Assembly (NCBI GenBank): GCA_902614065.1
Contig: CACMJT010000001.1
Location: 241,420-305,419, forward strand
From: an uncultured Bacteroidota bacterium
Lineage (GTDB): Bacteria > Bacteroidota > Bacteroidia > Flavobacteriales > Flavobacteriaceae
Length of the DNA stretch: 64,000 nt
Reading direction: 5' to 3'
Shown: one piece after another, positions 29,821 to 39,453 of the stretch
How the letters are laid out: every line of letters begins with the position of its first letter
Numbering within the stretch: position 1 is the first letter of the stretch
Notes under the pieces: generated by a model
The model's input: the letters and a program-made list of their open reading frames with translations, nothing else
What the model was told of the DNA's origin: nothing
Database searches by the model: none
Made by a program: the position numbers and the translations under genes

Positions 29821-31227
29821 TTTGTTAGTCAAGTCAATGACTTCAAGTTCTTTGTGTTTTACTATATAAAAAGATTGATTACGTAAACCTTGTTGATCTG
29901 TCTCTTTATAATTATACTTGTTATTTAATAAATTACTCTCATAATCAATATCAAAACCATTGTAGTTTCTGTAATATATAAACCTTTCTAATAAATCTTT
30001 AACTAAATCATAAGCCTTAATTGAGATCCTGTTAGGATAGCTTCCAAATTGATTAAGAAAATTTAACTTAAAAACATTCAAAGCCTCACTCTGGCGAGGA
30101 AAAGAATTTGAAGGATAAATAAAATTTAGGTTTCCAAGTTTTTCATAACTAATGTTCGGGTTGTCAAAATTTTCTACACTCACAGAACTAATCAATTTAA
30201 TTTTTCTTTCTTCATTTATTTGAGAATTAAGCAAGGAACTCACACTTGAAATAATGTTACTGCGTTTAGTTTCAAGAAATACCCAATTTTCTTTGTTTGC
30301 ATACATCAATGAGTCTGTTATTTTTGGGTCTACAAAAAGGTTTTCATCACTTAAATCTATTTTTTCAGCATTAGGAAATTTCATTAGTAATTCATTCTTT
30401 GTTTTTTCATTCTCCTGATCAGATATAATTAAAACACATTGATCATTTTTTAATTCAATCATTTCATCAATAATTTTGTAAACAAATTTTCTTTTAAGTG
30501 AATCAGGTGCAGTTGTAATTATTGTATTAGCTCTGAGCTCAACATTGGAGGTGATTAATGGAGATACTACTTTAGTTTTAATATTATTAGAATTGAAAAA
30601 ATTGAAATTTCTTGTAATGAGTGGTCCAATTACGAAATCATAATTATTAAAATCAATCTTTTCCTTCAACATTTTAATTACATCAATCCTATTTTTTGTA
30701 TCGAAAACATCCAAATTGATTTTTATATTTTGATTAGATTCTTCATCAATTGCCATTTTCATTCCATTATAAAAATCAATTGAAATTGTAGTTAAATTAA
30801 TTTTTTTTAAAAATTCTTTGGTCTGATTAATTGAGTCATATTCAATTTCGTCAGTTTTTAATGGTGCAAGCAATGCAAGATTTATATTATTTTTTTTTGG
30901 GTTTTTATTCTTAGTAATTTGATTCAAAAATTTATTTTCATCAATTGTTTTTTTATCAATACCAGAATCTAAATAAATATTCTTTTTAATTCTTTTTAAG
31001 GGAATATTTATAATTGATTTTTTCTTTAATTTTTGACCTCTCAGCTCTGGGTTAAATAGGAATATATCTTCAATATTAATTTTAAATTTTTTTGAAATAT
31101 TAAAAAGTGTTTCCTTTTTTTTTATTTCATATGAAACAATGGAGTCATAATCTTCAATTCCATTGGATTGGCAGAAACCAAATTGAAAAAACAAGACAGC
31201 AATTATGTTTAAAATCCAGTTTTTCAT
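29818..31227 (-). CDS. Secreted LysM domain plus periplasmic-binding-fold protein
   Basis: 469 residues. The signal peptide is [20 protein letters not shown] (1-20). A single LysM domain follows (about 33-80: [20 protein letters not shown], then [18 protein letters not shown]) that should bind peptidoglycan. The rest resembles a type I periplasmic-binding (amino-acid-ABC) fold starting [11 protein letters not shown], with YDFVIGPLI and [10 protein letters not shown]. No ABC transporter genes adjoin it, so a wall-anchored sensor or scaffold is as likely as a transport receptor. The start at 31227 overlaps the guaA stop as ATGA; an ATG six bases upstream is an alternative. It lies between guaA and pyrG, an order seen in related bacteria. 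Confidence 0.82.
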
Positions 31228-32753
31228 TCCCATTCAATTGTTGAGGGCGGTTTAGAGCTAATGTCGTAAACAACTCTGTTTATTCCTTTAACATTATTAA
31301 TGATTTTATTTGAGACATCTTGAAGGAAGCTATGAGGAAAATCGAACCAATCAGCCGTCATTCCATCGGTAGATATTACAGCTCTCAACGCAACACAATT
31401 TTCATAAGTTCTTTCATCTCCCATAACCCCTACTGACTTTACAGGTAATAAAATAACCCCGGCTTGCCATATTTGATTGTAAAGGTTTTTTTGTTTAAGT
31501 GATTCGATGAATATATGATCAGCTTCTTGTAGAATTCCTACATTTTCTGCATTTATTTCACCAAGTATTCTAATACCAAGACCTGGCCCTGGAAATGGAT
31601 GTCGACTGAGGATTTCATTTTTGATCGCCAGTTCAACGCCAACCTTTCTAACTTCGTCCTTAAAAAGCATTTTTAAAGGCTCGATAATAGACAAAGACAT
31701 TTTTTTTGGCAAACCACCAACATTGTGATGTGATTTTATTGTGGCGGAAGGGCCTTTAACAGATATAGACTCTATTACATCGGGATATATGGTTCCTTGG
31801 GCAAGCCATTTGACATTGGTTATTTTCTTAGATTCTGACTCAAAAACATCAACAAACACTTTTCCAATAACTTTTCTCTTCTTTTCTGGGTCGGTAACGC
31901 CACTTAAGGCAGAGTAAAATTTTTCTTTTGCATCAATACCAACAACATTTAATCCCATTCCCTTATAGTTTTCCAAAACTTCATCAAATTCATTTTTTCT
32001 CAAAAGGCCATTATCAATAAATAAACAGGTTAAATTATTTCCAATAGATTTATTCAATAGAACTGCAGCAACTGACGAATCTACACCTCCAGAAAGACCC
32101 AAAATAACCCTATCATTTTTGATCTTTGATTTGATATCGAGTACAGTTTTTTCTACAAAAGATGATGGTGTCCAATTTGGATTTACTTTAGAAATATCGA
32201 TTATAAAATTCTTTAATAAAGTTTTACCATCGCTTGAGTGGTAGACTTCAGGGTGAAACTGAATTCCATAAGTGAGTTGATCATCAAACTCAAAACAAGC
32301 GTTTTCAACATCCTCAGTACTGCCAATTTTTTTTGATTTTGGTGGTAATTTAGTTATTGTATCTGCATGGCTCATCCAAACTTGAGAACCATTATCAATA
32401 CCCTTTAATAATTTGGAGTTTTTATTTATTGATATTAACCTTGCCCTGCCGTATTCTCTTTTGCTTGACGGGGAGACCTCTCCACCATTTTTATGTGCCA
32501 AGTATTGGGCACCATAACAGATACCTAAAAGTGGAATTTTACCTATGAAATCTGAAAAATCAATATCCAAACAATCTTTGGACATCACAGAAAAAGGGGA
32601 GCCAGAGAAAATCAAACAAGAGTAGTCCTTAACATCAAAATTTTTAGAATTATATGGAAATATTTCACAGAAAACATTTAATTCTCTAACTCTTCTAGCA
32701 ATTAGCTGGGTATATTGAGAACCAAAGTCAAGAATCAATACGCGATTTGGCAT
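31224..32753 (-). CDS. guaA: GMP synthase (glutamine-hydrolysing)
   Basis: Converts XMP to GMP, 509 residues with both domains. The class I glutaminase domain has [13 protein letters not shown] with Cys79 and [11 protein letters not shown]. The ATP-pyrophosphatase domain has GLSGGVDSS. The C-terminal dimerisation part has [13 protein letters not shown] and ends [11 protein letters not shown], the family terminus. ATG 32753 is chosen over a TTG two codons earlier because a -7 element ends four bases upstream of it and would put +1 on this ATG. Confidence 0.97.
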   Translation of the reverse strand: MPNRVLILDFGSQYTQLIARRVRELNVFCEIFPYNSKNFDVKDYSCLIFSGSPFSVMSKDCLDIDFSDFIGKIPLLGICYGAQYLAHKNGGEVSPSSKREYGRARLISINKNSKLLKGIDNGSQVWMSHADTITKLPPKSKKIGSTEDVENACFEFDDQLTYGIQFHPEVYHSSDGKTLLKNFIIDISKVNPNWTPSSFVEKTVLDIKSKIKNDRVILGLSGGVDSSVAAVLLNKSIGNNLTCLFIDNGLLRKNEFDEVLENYKGMGLNVVGIDAKEKFYSALSGVTDPEKKRKVIGKVFVDVFESESKKITNVKWLAQGTIYPDVIESISVKGPSATIKSHHNVGGLPKKMSLSIIEPLKMLFKDEVRKVGVELAIKNEILSRHPFPGPGLGIRILGEINAENVGILQEADHIFIESLKQKNLYNQIWQAGVILLPVKSVGVMGDERTYENCVALRAVISTDGMTADWFDFPHSFLQDVSNKIINNVKGINRVVYDISSKPPSTIEWE

Positions 32754-32756
32754 TCT

Positions 32757-32764
32757 CAAAAATA
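32757..32764 (-). promoter_or_regulatory. -7 promoter element of guaA, predicting a leaderless mRNA
   Basis: TATTTTTG on the minus strand fits TAnnTTTG; counting its last G as -4 places +1 exactly on the A of the guaA ATG (32753). No clear -33 TTTG is visible. Confidence 0.4.
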
Positions 32765-32787
32765 CATCATTCAGATGATTAATAAAA

Positions 32788-34359
32788 TTATATTTCTACA
32801 AGAATAATATCAGAGTTGTACTGAGCTATGCTTTTATATAATTTATCTATAAATGATTTACCCTGATAAGAGTAATATTCAGAAAAATTTATTTTTCTCT
32901 CCATTAATTTACCATTAAAGAAAATTTTGTTTCTAATGGTACTAATTTTTTTGATATCAGATTGATATATTTTTTTTTGAGATTTAATGATCTTTTTTTC
33001 TAGGCTGTTAAGGTCTTTAATTTGTTTTTTTTCTATTGAATTTAAAAAGGAAACTAAATTTTCATCAATTTTTTGAACAGATTTTCTAATCTGATCAACA
33101 AAATCTAAATAATATTTAATATCGATCTTCGAATTCGTATTATTATTCTCTTTTATAAATTTTGTTTCTGCATAGGTTTCATTTTTAAAGAAATCATCAA
33201 CTTTAATATTCAACTTTTCTAATTGTTTGATATCTCTGGTTGAAAGGAAAATCATCGAATTTCTTAATGAAAGAATTGGAAATGGAACATCTAAGAAATC
33301 AAAAGTGCTTTTTAATTGTATCCAGTAAGCAATTTCGGATGGCCCTCCAACGTAAGATAAATTAGGAAGAATAAATTCTTGGTAAATAGGTCTGATTAAA
33401 ACATTTGGGGAAAAATTTTCAGGAGCAGATTCAACTAAATTTAAAAGCTCATTTTCTGAAAAATTTTTTTTATCAATTTCGATGTGATTCGGTTTTAGTT
33501 TTATTCTAGACCTAACATTTTCTGTATCTACATAGAAAAGATTAATCTTTCTAGGATTTACTTTTTTAAAAGACTTATCAATTTTTTTATCGATTTGTTT
33601 GATAGTCTCCGTCACTTTTTCATGAACAACGGATCCAGAAATTTCTTTTCTTAAAATATCTTTAAATTCATTTTTCAATTCCTTTTCAGAGGGATCCAAT
33701 ACGACAAGCCCATAGTCCTTGAAAATCTCGTGAACCAAATGCCTAGTAGCATCTGCTATATTTTTAAACTTTAAATAAGAATTTTTATATAATTCTAATA
33801 ATTCATTTTTAAACGGCTTACCGTCAAAGTGTTCACTTATTTCATGATATATTTTTTCAAAACCAAGTGTATCAAGAGAACCAATACACTTATTATTACT
33901 ATTTTTTTCAATTGAAAACTCTTTTTTACTGGTATTGAAACACTTTATCTCTTCAAAATCATGGTCCTCAGTTGCCATCCAAAAAATTGGAACGAAATTG
34001 TAATCAGAAAATTTATTTTCTAAATCCTTACAAATTTTGATCGCTTGTAAGATCTTGATTATAAAAAAAATCGGACCTGTGAATAAACAAAGTTGATGTC
34101 CAGTTGTAATAGTAAAAGTGTTAGAAAATTTTAGTTTTTTAATATTTTCAACTTGAATATTGTTGTTTTTTAATGACTTGTTTTGTTTTAAAAGAACTTT
34201 TGAAAGAAGCTGTCTTTTTTTGATGGAGAAGTCTTTTCTAGATCTAATTTTATTAGTATATCCGTCTAAGTCATTTTCATATGAAATAAAATCTTTCATA
34301 TTTCCCGATAGATATTTTTTCAAAATATCAGAGTGTAAATTTACATTTTGTATTTTCAA
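32788..34359 (-). CDS. bshC: Bacillithiol biosynthesis cysteine-adding enzyme BshC
   Basis: Putative cysteine ligase completing bacillithiol, the low-molecular-weight thiol used instead of glutathione in Firmicutes and many Bacteroidota. 523 residues, normal length. Signatures are [20 protein letters not shown] near 82-101, [15 protein letters not shown] near 124-138, and the [14 protein letters not shown] segment near 336. The C-terminal half has a coiled coil (about 420-470). BshA and BshB are not in the window. It is separated from guaA by 34 bases. Confidence 0.95.
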   Translation of the reverse strand: MKIQNVNLHSDILKKYLSGNMKDFISYENDLDGYTNKIRSRKDFSIKKRQLLSKVLLKQNKSLKNNNIQVENIKKLKFSNTFTITTGHQLCLFTGPIFFIIKILQAIKICKDLENKFSDYNFVPIFWMATEDHDFEEIKCFNTSKKEFSIEKNSNNKCIGSLDTLGFEKIYHEISEHFDGKPFKNELLELYKNSYLKFKNIADATRHLVHEIFKDYGLVVLDPSEKELKNEFKDILRKEISGSVVHEKVTETIKQIDKKIDKSFKKVNPRKINLFYVDTENVRSRIKLKPNHIEIDKKNFSENELLNLVESAPENFSPNVLIRPIYQEFILPNLSYVGGPSEIAYWIQLKSTFDFLDVPFPILSLRNSMIFLSTRDIKQLEKLNIKVDDFFKNETYAETKFIKENNNTNSKIDIKYYLDFVDQIRKSVQKIDENLVSFLNSIEKKQIKDLNSLEKKIIKSQKKIYQSDIKKISTIRNKIFFNGKLMERKINFSEYYSYQGKSFIDKLYKSIAQYNSDIILVEI

Positions 34360-34374
34360 ACTATTATTTTTAAA

Positions 34375-35676
34375 TCATACTAACTCAGCCATCAAGTCAT
34401 AGGTTAAAGCATTAGTGATTTTAACTTGTACAAATGAGCCTAATCTTAAATAACCTTTTCTTTTCTCAAGAAGAACATTGTTATCAACATCGGGTGAGTC
34501 ATGTTCAGTTCTTCCGACGTAATAATTACCCTCACTTCGATCGATACAAACTTTAAATTTTTTACCAATCTTCAATTTATTTTTATCGTGTGAAATGTTG
34601 GCTTGAATTTTCATCAACTTATCAAGTCTTCTGTTTTTTTCCTTGTCTGGAACATCATCTTTTAAATTAAATGCATAGGTATTTTCCTCATGACTATATT
34701 TAAAACATCCAAGTCTATCAAATTTTATTTCTTTAATCCAATTACAAAGTTCATCAAAATTCTCCTTGGTCTCACCGGGAAATCCAACAATAACTGTTGA
34801 CCTTATTGCAATACCAGGAACTTTTTCTCTGAATTTTGAAATTAAAGAATTTATTTTTTCTCGATTGGAACCTCTCCTCATGGAAGCCAATACGTTGGTG
34901 GATATATGTTGAAGTGGAATATCAATATAATTACAAATTTTAGGTTGGGAGGACATAACATTTAAAACATCTAAGGGAAAACCATTTGGGTATGCATAAT
35001 GTAGTCTTATCCATGATATACCCTCAATCTCGCACAAATTTTCTAAAAGCTTAGAAAGTTTTCTTTTCTTATAAATGTCCAAGCCATAGAATGTTAAATC
35101 TTGAGCAATTAAAATCAGTTCTTTCACACCTTGACTTGCAAGCTTTTTTGCCTCCATTACTATTTCTTCAATTTTTCTTGATTTATGCTTGCCCCTCATT
35201 AACGGAATAGCACAAAACGAACACTTTCTATCGCAACCTTCTGAAATTTTTAGATATGCATAATTTTTTGGTGTACTTAAAAATCTCTCCCCAATCAATT
35301 CCGATTTATAATCACACTCTAATTGTTTCAATAAATTTGGTAAATCTGTTGTGCCGAAATAACTATCAACATCGGGTATTTCTGATTCTAAATCATCTTT
35401 ATACCTTTCACTTAAACAACCTGTTACATAAACTTTATCTACAATTCCTTTATTTTTTTTATCAACAAAATCAATGATTGTATCAATTGATTCTTGTTTT
35501 GCATTTTCAATAAAGCCACAAGTGTTTATTACAACAATATTTCCGTCTTCTTGATGTACTACATCTTTATTATTTGCTTTAAGCTGTGAAATAAGAACCT
35601 CCGAATCATATAAATTTTTAGAGCAGCCTAATGTAATAACATTGATTTTATTTTTTTCGGATGTTTTTGTCCTCAT
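34375..35676 (-). CDS. rimO: Ribosomal protein S12 methylthiotransferase RimO
   Basis: Radical-SAM enzyme that methylthiolates the conserved Asp of ribosomal protein S12, 433 residues. The N-terminal UPF0004 domain supplies three cluster cysteines (VITLGCSKN, VINTCGF, YVTGCLSERY). The radical-SAM CxxxCxxC is in SEGCDRKCSFCAIP. The C-terminal TRAM domain (about 370-430) ends SFVQVKITNALTYDLMAELV. The LGCSKN start and S12-type length separate it from MiaB. It begins one base after the ftsY stop. Confidence 0.96.
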   Translation of the reverse strand: MRTKTSEKNKINVITLGCSKNLYDSEVLISQLKANNKDVVHQEDGNIVVINTCGFIENAKQESIDTIIDFVDKKNKGIVDKVYVTGCLSERYKDDLESEIPDVDSYFGTTDLPNLLKQLECDYKSELIGERFLSTPKNYAYLKISEGCDRKCSFCAIPLMRGKHKSRKIEEIVMEAKKLASQGVKELILIAQDLTFYGLDIYKKRKLSKLLENLCEIEGISWIRLHYAYPNGFPLDVLNVMSSQPKICNYIDIPLQHISTNVLASMRRGSNREKINSLISKFREKVPGIAIRSTVIVGFPGETKENFDELCNWIKEIKFDRLGCFKYSHEENTYAFNLKDDVPDKEKNRRLDKLMKIQANISHDKNKLKIGKKFKVCIDRSEGNYYVGRTEHDSPDVDNNVLLEKRKGYLRLGSFVQVKITNALTYDLMAELV

Positions 35677-35677
35677 T

Positions 35678-36931
35678 TTAGTTTTTATTAAAAAATGATT
35701 CTACAAAATCTTTTTTATCAAAAAGCTCTATATCATCAATTTTTTCACCAGTTCCAATATACTTTACAGGTACACTTAGTTGGTCAGAGATTCCGATGAC
35801 AACTCCACCTTTAGCAGTTCCATCTAATTTAGTAACCATTAAAGAAGTAACTTTTGTAGCCTCAGAAAATTGTTTAGCTTGTTCGAATGCGTTTTGACCT
35901 GTGGAACCATCTAAAACTAATATTATTTCGTGAGGAGCATTATGTACAAGCTTATTCATGACCCTACCAATTTTTGATAATTCAGTCATTAAATTAATTT
36001 TATTATGCAGCCTACCTGCAGTGTCTATTATCACAACATCATAATTTTTATTTAATGCCGAGTTTAGAGTATCGTATGCAACAGAAGCGGGATCACTACC
36101 CATGTTTTGTTTAACTATTTCAACATCAGCCCTTTCAGCCCACATTTCAAGCTGTTCGATTGCAGCAGCTCTAAAAGTATCTGCGGCACCTATCAAAACA
36201 GATAAACCTTGGGAGCTGAAAAATTTAGCCAATTTTCCTATGGAAGTTGTCTTACCAACTCCGTTAACGCCGACAACCATAATTACATGAGGTTTGTCTT
36301 TTAATTCAAAAATTGATGAATCTTTTTCGTCGTAAATAATGTTTTGAATTTCTTCCTTTAAAATTAAATCTAGCTCCTGCGCATTTGTATATTTTTCGTT
36401 TTTAACTCTTTCTTCAATTGCATCAATGATTTTGAGAGTTGTTTCAACCCCAACATCAGATGTAATCAAAATTTCCTCTAAATCATCTAATACAGCTGCA
36501 TCAACTGTAGATTTACCTAATACAACTGTTTTTAATTTTTCAAGAAAAGATTTACTAGTCTTTTCTAAGCTCTTGTCCAGTTTCTTTTTGTCTGTTTTTT
36601 TAAATAATCTTTTAAAAAAACTAGTGGGTTTTTTTAGCTCTGGTTCTGGCTCAGGTTCTGGCTCTGGTTCTGGATCTGGTTCTGGATCTGGTTCTGGATC
36701 AGGTTCTGGATCAGGTTCTGGATCAGGTTCTGGCTCAGGTTCTGGCTCAGGTTCTGGCTCTGGTTCTGGTTCTGGAGCAGGTTCTGGTTCTCGCTTTATT
36801 TTTTTGTTTTTTAACTCTAATTTATCCTCTTCAACAACCTCCTCTGAATCTAGGCTTTGATTAACATCGGACTCTACCTCATCTTCCTTCTTCTTCTTTC
36901 CGAAAGAAAAGAGTCTTTTAAAAAAATTCAT
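35678..36931 (-). CDS. ftsY: Signal recognition particle receptor FtsY with Pro-Glu/Asp repeat linker
   Basis: GTPase that docks SRP-ribosome complexes at the membrane, 417 residues. The NG domain (about 120-417) is intact: [14 protein letters not shown]-loop, [23 protein letters not shown] and [10 protein letters not shown]. The acidic A domain is replaced by a Pro-Glu/Pro-Asp dipeptide array at 48-98. An amphipathic basic motif FFKRLF occurs at both ends of that array, at residues 3-8 and 105-110, each followed by lysines. These look like two lipid-binding helices separated by a stiff acidic spacer. The rpmB-rpmG-DUF4295-ftsY-rimO order is typical of Bacteroidota. Confidence 0.96.
   Translation of the reverse strand: MNFFKRLFSFGKKKKEDEVESDVNQSLDSEEVVEEDKLELKNKKIKREPEPAPEPEPEPEPEPEPEPEPDPEPDPEPDPEPDPEPDPEPEPEPEPEPELKKPTSFFKRLFKKTDKKKLDKSLEKTSKSFLEKLKTVVLGKSTVDAAVLDDLEEILITSDVGVETTLKIIDAIEERVKNEKYTNAQELDLILKEEIQNIIYDEKDSSIFELKDKPHVIMVVGVNGVGKTTSIGKLAKFFSSQGLSVLIGAADTFRAAAIEQLEMWAERADVEIVKQNMGSDPASVAYDTLNSALNKNYDVVIIDTAGRLHNKINLMTELSKIGRVMNKLVHNAPHEIILVLDGSTGQNAFEQAKQFSEATKVTSLMVTKLDGTAKGGVVIGISDQLSVPVKYIGTGEKIDDIELFDKKDFVESFFNKN
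36638..36790 (-). repeat. Hexanucleotide-type coding repeat in ftsY (Pro-Glu/Pro-Asp array)
   Basis: About 25 tandem copies of a 6-base unit (plus-strand forms GGTTCT, GGCTCA, GGATCT and similar) coding for PE/PD dipeptides. Blocks of identical sub-variants suggest growth by slippage or unequal exchange, so length may vary between strains. Confidence 0.9.
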
Positions 36932-36977
36932 TGGTTCAAGTTAAATTAAATTTTAACCTGTTACAAAAGTAAAGTAT

Positions 36978-37127
36978 TTATTTTTTTGACAACCAGTCGT
37001 TGACATGGTCAGAAGGTAACATCTTTTCAGAAAATATATAAGCATTAGATTTACCTCTTATCATTTTAATGGCCTTAGTCAATTTTTTTGACCCTGTTTG
37101 TAATGTAGCTACGGTTTTTTTTGCCAT
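36978..37127 (-). CDS. DUF4295 small basic protein
   Basis: 49 residues starting [20 protein letters not shown] and ending DHVNDWLSKK. It matches the Bacteroidota-specific DUF4295 family, always short, Lys-rich and next to rpmG/rpmB and ftsY. It has been proposed as ribosome-associated from context; its function is unproven. Its ATG shares one base with the rpmG stop (TAATG), so it is coupled to the ribosomal protein genes. It is too short for ordinary ORF thresholds. Confidence 0.88.
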   Translation of the reverse strand: MAKKTVATLQTGSKKLTKAIKMIRGKSNAYIFSEKMLPSDHVNDWLSKK

Positions 37128-37309
37128 TATTTAATTTCTTTATGAATAGTATATTTTTTTAGGACTGGATTAAATTTCTTTAATTCTAATCTGTCAGGCG
37201 TATTTTTTTTGTTTTTTGTTGATATGTACCTTGATGTTCCAGGCATACCAGAATCTTTGTGCTCTGTACACTCTAAAATTACTTGAACCCTATTTCCTTT
37301 TTTTGCCAT
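37127..37309 (-). CDS. rpmG: 50S ribosomal protein L33
   Basis: 60 residues starting [18 protein letters not shown], with [20 protein letters not shown] and ending YTIHKEIK. It lacks the two CxxC pairs of zinc-binding L33 (only Cys14 is present), so it is the zinc-independent C-minus form. It lies two bases after rpmB and overlaps the DUF4295 start. Confidence 0.95.
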   Translation of the reverse strand: MAKKGNRVQVILECTEHKDSGMPGTSRYISTKNKKNTPDRLELKKFNPVLKKYTIHKEIK

Positions 37310-37311
37310 AA

Positions 37312-37548
37312 TTAAACCTTAATTCCTTTGGCTCTGGCCTCTTTTAAAACAGCTGAAATTCCTTTCTTGTTAATAGTTTTTAAAACAGAGGTTGAAACCT
37401 TTAGTGAAATCCACTTGTCTTCTTCAGGAATATAAAATCTTTTAGAAACAATATTAGCATTAAATCTTCTTCTTGTTTTATTTATTGCCTTTGAGACATT
37501 GTTACCAAACTGCACTTTTTTACCTGATATTTGACAAATTTTTGACAT
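37312..37548 (-). CDS. rpmB: 50S ribosomal protein L28
   Basis: 78 residues starting [19 protein letters not shown], then [10 protein letters not shown] and the closing [11 protein letters not shown]. The ATG at 37548 gives the family N-terminus; a longer frame from 37569 adds seven residues unlike L28. It heads the rpmB-rpmG-DUF4295 run. A one-mismatch -7 element (TTTATTTG, 37567-37574) lies in the 51-base gap after cinA. Confidence 0.96.
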   Translation of the reverse strand: MSKICQISGKKVQFGNNVSKAINKTRRRFNANIVSKRFYIPEEDKWISLKVSTSVLKTINKKGISAVLKEARAKGIKV

Positions 37549-37599
37549 AATATTTGTTATGGGTTGCAAATAAACAACTTTTTTAGTTTTTTGGCAAAT

Positions 37600-38064
37600 T
37601 TATTCTTTGAGGTTTTGCAATATGAAATCAAGTGAAACTCTTACTGCTTTATTTATGTTTGATTCTCTATCACTGCCGAGTTTAAAAAATTTAGTATTTG
37701 TCTCACCTTCATAATAAAATGAAATGTATAACTCACCTAATTTAGATTTTTCGTCGTTAAGTCCTGGACCTGCATTTCCAGTTGTTGAAAAGCCTATATC
37801 TGACTTAAAAAGATTTTTGACATTACTTGCCATTAAACCTGAGATTTGCTGACTGACAGCTGAATGTTTCCGTATTTTTTCCTCTTCAATTTTTAAAATC
37901 TCAATTTTTGACTCATCAGAATAAGTTACTACAGAACCTTTAAAAAAACTGGATGAACCTGCAAGTGACATTAATTGATTCGACAAGGCTCCACCTGTAA
38001 TGCTTTCGGCAACCGAGATTGTTAGTTTTTTGGAGTTCAGTAAATCAAAAATGGTCTTGATCAT
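37600..38064 (-). CDS. CinA C-terminal domain protein (nicotinamide-nucleotide amidase type)
   Basis: Single PncC/CinA-C domain, 154 residues: VAESITGGALSNQLMSLAGSSSFF near 18-41, VTYSDESKIEIL, and the FSTTGNAGPG loop near 93-102. Members deamidate NMN in pyridine-nucleotide recycling. The N-terminal molybdopterin-binding-like domain of full CinA is absent. Its start overlaps the FAH-family stop as ATGA, so it is coupled to that gene. Confidence 0.9.
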   Translation of the reverse strand: MIKTIFDLLNSKKLTISVAESITGGALSNQLMSLAGSSSFFKGSVVTYSDESKIEILKIEEEKIRKHSAVSQQISGLMASNVKNLFKSDIGFSTTGNAGPGLNDEKSKLGELYISFYYEGETNTKFFKLGSDRESNINKAVRVSLDFILQNLKE

Positions 38065-38672
38065 TTAATTTTTATTTCAAAAATTTTCTCTTTATCAATG
38101 AAACCCTCTAAAAAATCACCTATTTTAACTTTACCCACCCCCTCAGGTGTACCAGTAAACATTATATCACCAATTTTTATGGTGAAGTATTTGGATGCAT
38201 AATGTATTAATTCTGTTATTTTCCAAATCATTTTAGATGAATTGCTTTTTTGAACTATTTTTCCATTTTTTTTTAATGAAAAATTAATGTTATTCAAATC
38301 AATTTTATCATCATAAGGTATCCACTCACCAATTAATGCGGAGTTGTCAAATGATTTTGAAATTTCCCAAGGTAAACCTTTCAACTTTAGATCATTTTGC
38401 AAATCTCTTGCTGTAAAATCAATACCTAAACTGAAATGACTTATGTAGTTTAAACAAAAATCTTTGTCAATATGTTTTCCAACTTTAGAAAACTTCAAAA
38501 TCAGTTCTAGCTCGTAATGGATTTCATCAGAAAACTCAGGAATGAAGAATGGTTGATTTTTTTGAATAATTGATGAGTCAGGTTTCATGAAAATAGTAGG
38601 GTTATCGTCGAAAGAACCATTCAATTCTTGAATATGTTTCACATAGTTCTTACCTATACAAATAATCTTCAT
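38061..38672 (-). CDS. Fumarylacetoacetate-hydrolase-family protein
   Basis: 203 residues, the short FAHD1-like form that hydrolyses acylpyruvates or decarboxylates oxaloacetate. Seen are GKNYVKHIQELNG near 7-19, IHYELELIL with metal-binding glutamates near 52, SLGIDFTARDLQNDLK with the third ligand Asp, and FTGTPEGVGKV near the end. The substrate is unknown. It has four-base overlaps with both the exonuclease and the CinA-like gene. Confidence 0.9.
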   Translation of the reverse strand: MKIICIGKNYVKHIQELNGSFDDNPTIFMKPDSSIIQKNQPFFIPEFSDEIHYELELILKFSKVGKHIDKDFCLNYISHFSLGIDFTARDLQNDLKLKGLPWEISKSFDNSALIGEWIPYDDKIDLNNINFSLKKNGKIVQKSNSSKMIWKITELIHYASKYFTIKIGDIMFTGTPEGVGKVKIGDFLEGFIDKEKIFEIKIK

Positions 38673-39445
38673 GAGATCTTGTTATTAAGTTCTGATAACC
38701 TTATTTTATTGAGCATATTTTTAGTGTACTTTGGAAAGTCTGATTTCATTATCCAGCTGTAATAACCTGGATCATTTTTTAAAACTTCACTTACTTCATT
38801 TCCTTTATACTTTCCAAATGAAAATATTGGTTTGCCTTTTTCATTTTCAAGAATATAGCCTGAGAGATCTAAATTTCGTCTCATCCTAGAAAAGTTTGAC
38901 AAAAACTTTATATTTTTTTCTAACTCTGAATATTTTTCTAATTGTGATTTGAATACCTCATATGTAGCTTTAGCATCACTTAAAGAAGAGTGGGCATTTT
39001 CATGTTCTTTTCCACAGTAGAACTTATAGGCAGCTGATAAAGTTCTCTTCTCCATTTTATGAAATATATTTTGAACATCAATCAATTCAATAGTGGATAT
39101 GTCAAAATCAAAGTCTGCTCTTAGAAATTCTTCGATGAGCATTGGAACATCAAACTTATTTGAGTTGAACCCCGCTAAGTGACAATCTTTTATAAAACCA
39201 CTAATTTCTGATGCAAGCTCAGAAAAGTTTGGCTTGTCCTTAACCATTTCATCCGTTATTCCATGAATAACTGACACTTTTACAGGGATTGGAATAGTTG
39301 GATTAATCAGCCAAGTTTTTGAATCCTCAGTTTTATCTATATTAATTTTAATAACTGAAATTTCGACTATACGATCATTAGTTACATTGACCCCTGTCGT
39401 CTCAAGATCAAAAAAACATATTGGTTTATCTAGTTTTAAATCCAT
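38669..39445 (-). CDS. DEDDh 3'-5' exonuclease (DNA polymerase III epsilon-like)
   Basis: 258 residues. The exonuclease domain covers about 8-170 with FFDLETTG (Asp13 and Glu15), GFNSNKFDVPML (third Asp) and HSSLSDAKAT (His and last Asp), the DEDDh set. A C-terminal extension (about 205-250) reads FSFGKYKGNEVSEVL then DPGYYSWIMKSDFP, a module found after such exonucleases in this phylum. It could proofread or trim DNA or RNA; no polymerase domain is fused. It lies eight bases after the E2 gene. Confidence 0.9.
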   Translation of the reverse strand: MDLKLDKPICFFDLETTGVNVTNDRIVEISVIKINIDKTEDSKTWLINPTIPIPVKVSVIHGITDEMVKDKPNFSELASEISGFIKDCHLAGFNSNKFDVPMLIEEFLRADFDFDISTIELIDVQNIFHKMEKRTLSAAYKFYCGKEHENAHSSLSDAKATYEVFKSQLEKYSELEKNIKFLSNFSRMRRNLDLSGYILENEKGKPIFSFGKYKGNEVSEVLKNDPGYYSWIMKSDFPKYTKNMLNKIRLSELNNKIS

Positions 39446-39453
39446 ATCTATTT

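Noticed and set aside
36638..36790. Possible CRISPR or non-coding tandem repeat
   Set aside because: The unit is 6 bases without spacers, in frame, and codes the FtsY linker.
36426..36860. Plus-strand frame coding a long Ser-Gly repeat opposite ftsY
   Set aside because: It is the complement of the ftsY Pro-Glu/Asp hexamer array; ftsY has all GTPase motifs and the operon context, the Ser-Gly frame has none.
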